17,453 bases of DNA from SAT2750 sp964476375. GTDB lineage: Bacteria; Planctomycetota; Planctomycetia; Pirellulales; Pirellulaceae. Shown here piece after piece: positions 13,634 through 17,453 of this stretch. Each line of letters opens with the position of its first letter. Position 1 is the first letter of the stretch. A program made the position numbers and the translations under genes. Where the stretch lies: NCBI GenBank assembly GCA_964476375.1, contig CAYYZW010000052.1, positions 1 through 17,453 on the forward strand, written 5' to 3'. The notes beneath the pieces were generated by a model that saw only the letters and a list, made by a program, of their open reading frames with translations, made no database searches and was not told where the DNA came from.

Positions 13634-15226
13634 ATGAATGCACTCGAGGTGAACCGGCGGGGTTTTGTAGGTGGCGCCCTGGCTGCCGCGGTGGCGTCCA
13701 CCGTCCGTGAAGAATCGCACCTGGCCGCCGCGGAGGATGGTTCGTCCCACCAGTTGTTCTGGGGGGACCTGCATAATCACAATGCGGTTGGGTATGCCAA
13801 GGGAAGCCTGGAGCGGTCGATTGACCTGGCCCGCGAGCATCTCGACTTCTTTGCCTTTACCGGCCATGCCCACTGGCACGACATGCCCAAGATGCCGGGG
13901 GACCGGCATATGAAATGGGTCAAGGGCTTCGAGGTGCACAAGAACCACTGGCCACGTACCCGCGAGTTAATTCGCGAGTGCAACTCGGACCAGTTCGTTG
14001 GGCTGCTCGGTTACGAGTGGCATTCCAGCCATTTCGGTGATTACTGCATGATCTTTCCGGAGGACCAGCCAGACCTGTTCCTGCCGGCCCATGCCGAGAA
14101 GCTGCTTGATTTTGCCGAGGCAAAAGGCGCCCTGGCGATTCCTCACCATCTGGGCTACAAGCGCGGCTGGCGGGGAGCCAACTTTGACCACTTCCGGTCT
14201 GCCACGACACCGATCGTGGAGATCTTTTCCGAGCACGGGTGTACCGAAACAGATCGCGCCTCGTTTCCCATGATTCGCCACAGCAATGGTGGACGGAGTA
14301 CGTCCAATACGGTGGTTCCGCAGCTCCAGAAGGGACTCCGTTTTGGCTTTGTCGCCTCCAGCGACAACCACCGGGGATATCCCGGGGCGTATGGCGAGGG
14401 ACTGCTCGGTGCCTGGGCTCGTGACCTCTCCTCGGCCTCTCTGTTTGAAGCCTTCCGGGCCCGCCGGACTTTTGCCGCAACCGGGGACCGGATCGCATTG
14501 GAATGTGCGATCAATGGCCAGCCCATGGGATCGGAGCTTCCGGCCACGGCCCAGCGGCAGATGGATGTCCGTGTGGAAGCACAGGATTCGATCCAGATGA
14601 TCGAGCTGCTGCGTAACGGCGAGGTGATCGAACGCAGTTTCCCGGAGGATACCGCGGATGCGCGCCCGCAACTGCCGGGCAGGGCAAAATGCCGGCTGCG
14701 TTATGGATGGGGGCCCTGGGCGGCACTCGATTTGGGACGGACCTGCCAGTGGGAGATGACAGTCCGTATCGAGGGGGGACGATTCGTGCGGGCGATTCCC
14801 TGTTACCAGTCAGGCCCCTATGAAGAAGAGATGCGAGATCGCATGCGGATGATTTCGGAGCGGGAGATCCAGGTCCAGTCCTTTACATCACGGGTCAAGT
14901 GTTACGGGGAGGACCCGACCAAGTCGATTATCATGGAACTGGAGGGCGGCTCCGATGCGGTTCTCTCGGTGAGCCTGAAAAAGCCGATCGAGCAACAGGT
15001 GCAGTCAACGCTGGGTGACCTGCGAGATGAGAACGTTGTGACCTTCACGGGGGTCTTTACCAGTGAAAGTTATATTCTCGAACGCCTCGTCGGCCCCACC
15101 GAGTACTCGGCGACCATTCGCTGGAATGATCGCAGGCCACGCCGCAGCGAGGCCGACTGGTATTATGTGAGGGTTACCCAGCATAACGGCCAGCAGGCCT
15201 GGTCCAGCCCGATCTGGGTTGGCTAG
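13634..15226 (+). CDS. Tat-exported DUF3604 (PHP-like metal-dependent) protein
   Basis: Exported protein of 530 residues matching DUF3604, a family with a PHP-type metal-hydrolase fold. A twin-arginine signal is present (N-R-R-G-F-V at 7-12). The metal-site pattern is clear: G-D-L-H-N-H-N (44-50), T-G-H-A-H-W-H (76-82), G-Y-E-W-H (126-130), I-P-H-H (169-172), E-I-F-S-E-H-G (196-202) and S-S-D-N-H (242-246). The last 200 or so residues are beta-rich and lack metal motifs. ATG 13634 has AGGTGAG 6 bases upstream and begins the signal; upstream in-frame residues from 13604 lack one. PHP relatives hydrolyse phosphoesters, but the DUF3604 substrate is not known to me. Placement as last gene of the isomerase-oxidoreductase operon suggests a downstream hydrolytic step on the same exported substrate. 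Confidence 0.88.
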   Translation: MNALEVNRRGFVGGALAAAVASTVREESHLAAAEDGSSHQLFWGDLHNHNAVGYAKGSLERSIDLAREHLDFFAFTGHAHWHDMPKMPGDRHMKWVKGFEVHKNHWPRTRELIRECNSDQFVGLLGYEWHSSHFGDYCMIFPEDQPDLFLPAHAEKLLDFAEAKGALAIPHHLGYKRGWRGANFDHFRSATTPIVEIFSEHGCTETDRASFPMIRHSNGGRSTSNTVVPQLQKGLRFGFVASSDNHRGYPGAYGEGLLGAWARDLSSASLFEAFRARRTFAATGDRIALECAINGQPMGSELPATAQRQMDVRVEAQDSIQMIELLRNGEVIERSFPEDTADARPQLPGRAKCRLRYGWGPWAALDLGRTCQWEMTVRIEGGRFVRAIPCYQSGPYEEEMRDRMRMISEREIQVQSFTSRVKCYGEDPTKSIIMELEGGSDAVLSVSLKKPIEQQVQSTLGDLRDENVVTFTGVFTSESYILERLVGPTEYSATIRWNDRRPRRSEADWYYVRVTQHNGQQAWSSPIWVG

Positions 15227-15253
15227 ACCCTGGGAATTCAGTGGCAAGGAGTC

Positions 15254-15283
15254 TTGGGTTCTTCCGATAATTTCGATTAGAAT
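15254..15283 (+). promoter_or_regulatory. Candidate promoter for the DUF1501 gene
   Basis: TAGAAT (15278-15283) matches the -10 box found before the other operons. The best -35 is TTGGGT (15254-15259, three of six) with an 18-base spacer, so this is the weakest of the set. Transcription would begin near 15290, which favours ATG 15334 over the upstream TTG/GTG codons at 15283 and 15289. Confidence 0.4.
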
Positions 15284-15333
15284 TGTATGTGAACCGGGAA
15301 ACCTATCAAGCGAACCGTGACTGCAGGGCCAAC

Positions 15334-17415
15334 ATGGGACACTTTAGCCGCCGTGAGATCATGAGAATCGGAGGGATCAGCCTGGCCGGGCTGTCTCTGT
15401 CGGATCTCTTTCAGCAGGCGGCCATTGCCGGACCATCCAGCGGCAGGGCTTTTGGGCGAGCCAAGAATATCATCTTCCTCTACCTCAACGGCGGCCCCCC
15501 CCAGCACGAGACATTTGATCCCAAGCCGGACGCTCCGGTCGAGGTGCGAGGTGTCTACCAGCCGGTCCAAACGAATATCCCGGGCATTCATTTTTGTGAG
15601 TTACTGCCGCGGACAGCGGCCATGGCGGACAGGCTGGCGGTCGTCCGGTCGATGGCAACGGATGACAATATCCACTCCTCCAGCGGCCACTGGGTGCTGA
15701 CCGGGAAGAAGTACGTGGGGCCTAACGCCCGGACCCTGCAGCCCACCGACTGGCCGTACTTTGGTTCGCATGTCAAGCGTTACCGTCCCAGTGACGTGAT
15801 GCCGGCGCTCAGCACCGTGATGGTCCCGGATATCATTCGACTCAATGAAAATGTCACACCGGCAGGGCAGACAGGCGGCCTGATGGGCCTGCAGTGGAGT
15901 CCGGAACGGTTCGTGGGGGATCCGTCGCGTCCGAATTACAAGATCGAGGGGCTCCAGCCGCAGGGAATCACTCTCGATCGGCTTCGCCAGCGGCAGACCC
16001 TCCAGTCGCAGTTTGACGATCGGCTGCGTGACCTGGACCACACGCCCTCGCTGAACCTGTTCAATACGTACCGCCGGCAGGCGTTTGATCTGTTGACCTC
16101 CGGTCGTGCCAAGCAGGCATTCGAGATTGGACGGGAACCGGACGCGGTGAGAGAGCGGTATGGAAAGAACCGCTGGGGGCAATGTGTTCTGCTGGCCCGC
16201 CGCTTGATCGAGTCGGGCGTCCGCCTGGTGCATGTCAACTGGCCCCGGGAACCTGGCGACAATGCCTCGGATAATCCACTCTGGGACACGCACGCCCAGA
16301 ACCATGACCGCCTGGAAGATGTCCTCTGCCCGATCTTTGACGTTGGTTTTTCAGCGCTGATCGAGGATCTGGAGCAGCGTGGACTCCTGGATGAAACCCT
16401 GGTGGTGGCCATCGGTGAATTTGGACGGACTCCCAAGATCAATGCCAAGTCGGGCAGGGATCACTGGGGTTCTGTTTTTAGTTTCGTGATGGCGGGAGCC
16501 GGCATCTCGGGAGGACAGGTCTACGGCAGCAGCGACAGCCAGGGGGCTTTTCCGAAAACCAACCGCGTGGAACCGGGGCACATGACCGCGACGATCTTCC
16601 ACCTGCTGGGGCTGGATCATCGTGGCACGTTTACCGACCCCACCGGTCGCGAACTGGCATTGAGTGGGCAACCACCTATCTGGGAACTCCTGGGAGATAA
16701 GCCGGCAACAGACAAGCGGGTTGCATCGACAGGGAATGTGGCCCGCGTCCCGGTCTTCGACGAAACACGGCTGCTGGCGTCGGTTGATTTCCAGGGGAAT
16801 GATATTCTCCATCCGGTGAAAACGCCCTCCCGGCCGAAGGGATGGAGATTCCATGCCGGTGATGGCCTGCAGATCTCACTGGCGGGCAAGCGGACCGTGG
16901 CAGACCTTTCGCTTAACCAGCATGTGCAGCTGGGCCTGGCCGACCAGCAGAGCCCTGTCATGATCTCGGCCGACACCGGCATGATCCTGGCACAGGAAGT
17001 CCGAAGTCCCTTCCCAGGGACCTACCGGATCCTGCTGGATCTTGTTGGAGAAGGGGACACCGAGAGTTTTTCAAAACTGTTTGGCCAGGAGTTCAGTACC
17101 CACCTGGTCTATTTCCAGTTTGTGGACAAGGCCAAGCAGATTGACCAGCGATCCGTTCTGGCCGAGATGGAGATCACGCCGCTGCTGGCAAGCGACAGGG
17201 ATGCGAAGCCAGCGAGGTTTGTTTTTGAAAGACAGTTCGTCAATCCGAACCCGGGTTCGAATTTTTCTTTCGGACTGGGTCTTGGCGTGGGACTGGAGCT
17301 TCGCAGGAAACAGAAACAGCAGGCAGTTCTCCCGGCCGGAGAGGCGATGCTGAGGGCCGTCCGTTTCCAACTCGAGTTCCTTGGCAAGGAAGTCCTCAAG
17401 GATGTCACCGTCTAG
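15334..17415 (+). CDS. DUF1501 protein with an additional C-terminal domain
   Basis: Exported DUF1501 protein, a planctomycete-enriched family related to sulfatases and alkaline phosphatases. Of 693 residues, the first 30 form a Tat-like signal (S-R-R-E-I-M then G-G-I-S-L-A-G-L). The DUF1501 core follows: I-I-F-L-Y-L-N-G-G-P-P-Q-H-E-T-F-D at 46-62, S-S-G-H-W near 116-120, an E-F-G-R-T-P-K-I block, and a D-H-W-G box. It ends at W-E-L-L-G-D near residue 452. About 230 further residues (about 465-693) form a beta-rich domain that I do not recognise and that family members of usual length (roughly 400-490) lack. ATG 15334 is chosen because it starts the family-typical N-terminus, though its ribosome site is weak; TTG 15283 is in frame but overlaps the candidate -10 box. 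DUF1501 genes often sit next to DUF1549/DUF1553 cytochrome-type genes; none is seen upstream. Confidence 0.9.
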   Translation: MGHFSRREIMRIGGISLAGLSLSDLFQQAAIAGPSSGRAFGRAKNIIFLYLNGGPPQHETFDPKPDAPVEVRGVYQPVQTNIPGIHFCELLPRTAAMADRLAVVRSMATDDNIHSSSGHWVLTGKKYVGPNARTLQPTDWPYFGSHVKRYRPSDVMPALSTVMVPDIIRLNENVTPAGQTGGLMGLQWSPERFVGDPSRPNYKIEGLQPQGITLDRLRQRQTLQSQFDDRLRDLDHTPSLNLFNTYRRQAFDLLTSGRAKQAFEIGREPDAVRERYGKNRWGQCVLLARRLIESGVRLVHVNWPREPGDNASDNPLWDTHAQNHDRLEDVLCPIFDVGFSALIEDLEQRGLLDETLVVAIGEFGRTPKINAKSGRDHWGSVFSFVMAGAGISGGQVYGSSDSQGAFPKTNRVEPGHMTATIFHLLGLDHRGTFTDPTGRELALSGQPPIWELLGDKPATDKRVASTGNVARVPVFDETRLLASVDFQGNDILHPVKTPSRPKGWRFHAGDGLQISLAGKRTVADLSLNQHVQLGLADQQSPVMISADTGMILAQEVRSPFPGTYRILLDLVGEGDTESFSKLFGQEFSTHLVYFQFVDKAKQIDQRSVLAEMEITPLLASDRDAKPARFVFERQFVNPNPGSNFSFGLGLGVGLELRRKQKQQAVLPAGEAMLRAVRFQLEFLGKEVLKDVTV

Positions 17416-17439
17416 TCGTTGATCACAGGGGGGGTGGCC

Positions 17440-17453
17440 ATGGGGGATGTGCG
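17440..17453 (+). CDS. Possible start of a further gene, cut by the window edge
   Basis: An ATG at 17440 follows a G-rich run (ending 6 bases before it) that could serve as a ribosome site, 24 bases after the DUF1501 stop. Only M-G-D-V is visible, so nothing can be said about the product. Confidence 0.25.

Overview
The window looks like planctomycete chromosome (phylum Planctomycetota, most likely Planctomycetia). The reasons are its GC-rich coding sequence and a gene repertoire typical of that phylum: a DUF1501 protein, Tat-exported Gfo/Idh/MocA oxidoreductases, Tat-exported sugar-isomerase-like TIM barrels, a PQQ-like beta-propeller, a DUF3604 protein and a BBP2-type porin. This placement is inferred from gene families only. 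No tRNA, rRNA, CRISPR array, insertion sequence or integrase was seen, and no gene-free stretch exceeds 300 bases.

Layout. (1) 1-4345, + strand: a BBP2/OmpL-like outer-membrane porin whose N-terminus is preceded by 11-residue tandem repeats, then an MBOAT O-acyltransferase and an SGNH-fold membrane-anchored protein 13 bases apart. The last two form an AlgI/AlgJ-like pair for acylating an exported glycan. (2) 4365-5468, - strand: an exported TlpA-type thioredoxin whose redox motif is read as W-[UGA]-P-P-C. The UGA replaces the first Cys of CPPC, the frame stays open for 110 more codons, and a perfect 7-bp hairpin with a GGUC loop lies 31 nt downstream. This fits a selenocysteine (UxxC) protein with a bacterial SECIS element and is the most notable feature of the window. 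(3) 5701-6084, + strand: a small AT-richer gene for a three-helix membrane protein with a C-terminal zinc ribbon. (4) 6291-7490, + strand: an MFS transporter. (5) 7590-11250, + strand: a Gfo/Idh/MocA oxidoreductase, a TIM-barrel isomerase-like protein and a PQQ-like beta-propeller. (6) 11367-15226, + strand: a second TIM-barrel protein, a second Gfo/Idh/MocA protein and a DUF3604/PHP-like protein. (7) 15334-17415, + strand: a DUF1501 protein with an extra C-terminal domain of about 230 residues.

How the genes may work together. Regions 4-6 read as an exported carbohydrate-modifying pathway. Two oxidoreductase plus TIM-barrel pairs, all with twin-arginine signals, could oxidise and then isomerise or cleave sugars outside the cytoplasm, with the MFS carrier taking up a product. 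The known 3-keto-glycoside routes (for example C-glycoside cleavage by a Gfo/Idh/MocA oxidase plus an isomerase-like lyase) are the nearest precedent; the substrate cannot be read from sequence. Candidate sigma70-type promoters with a TAGAAT -10 box precede four of the transcription units: the selenoprotein, region 5, region 6 and DUF1501. Three of the four have a 16-bp spacer.
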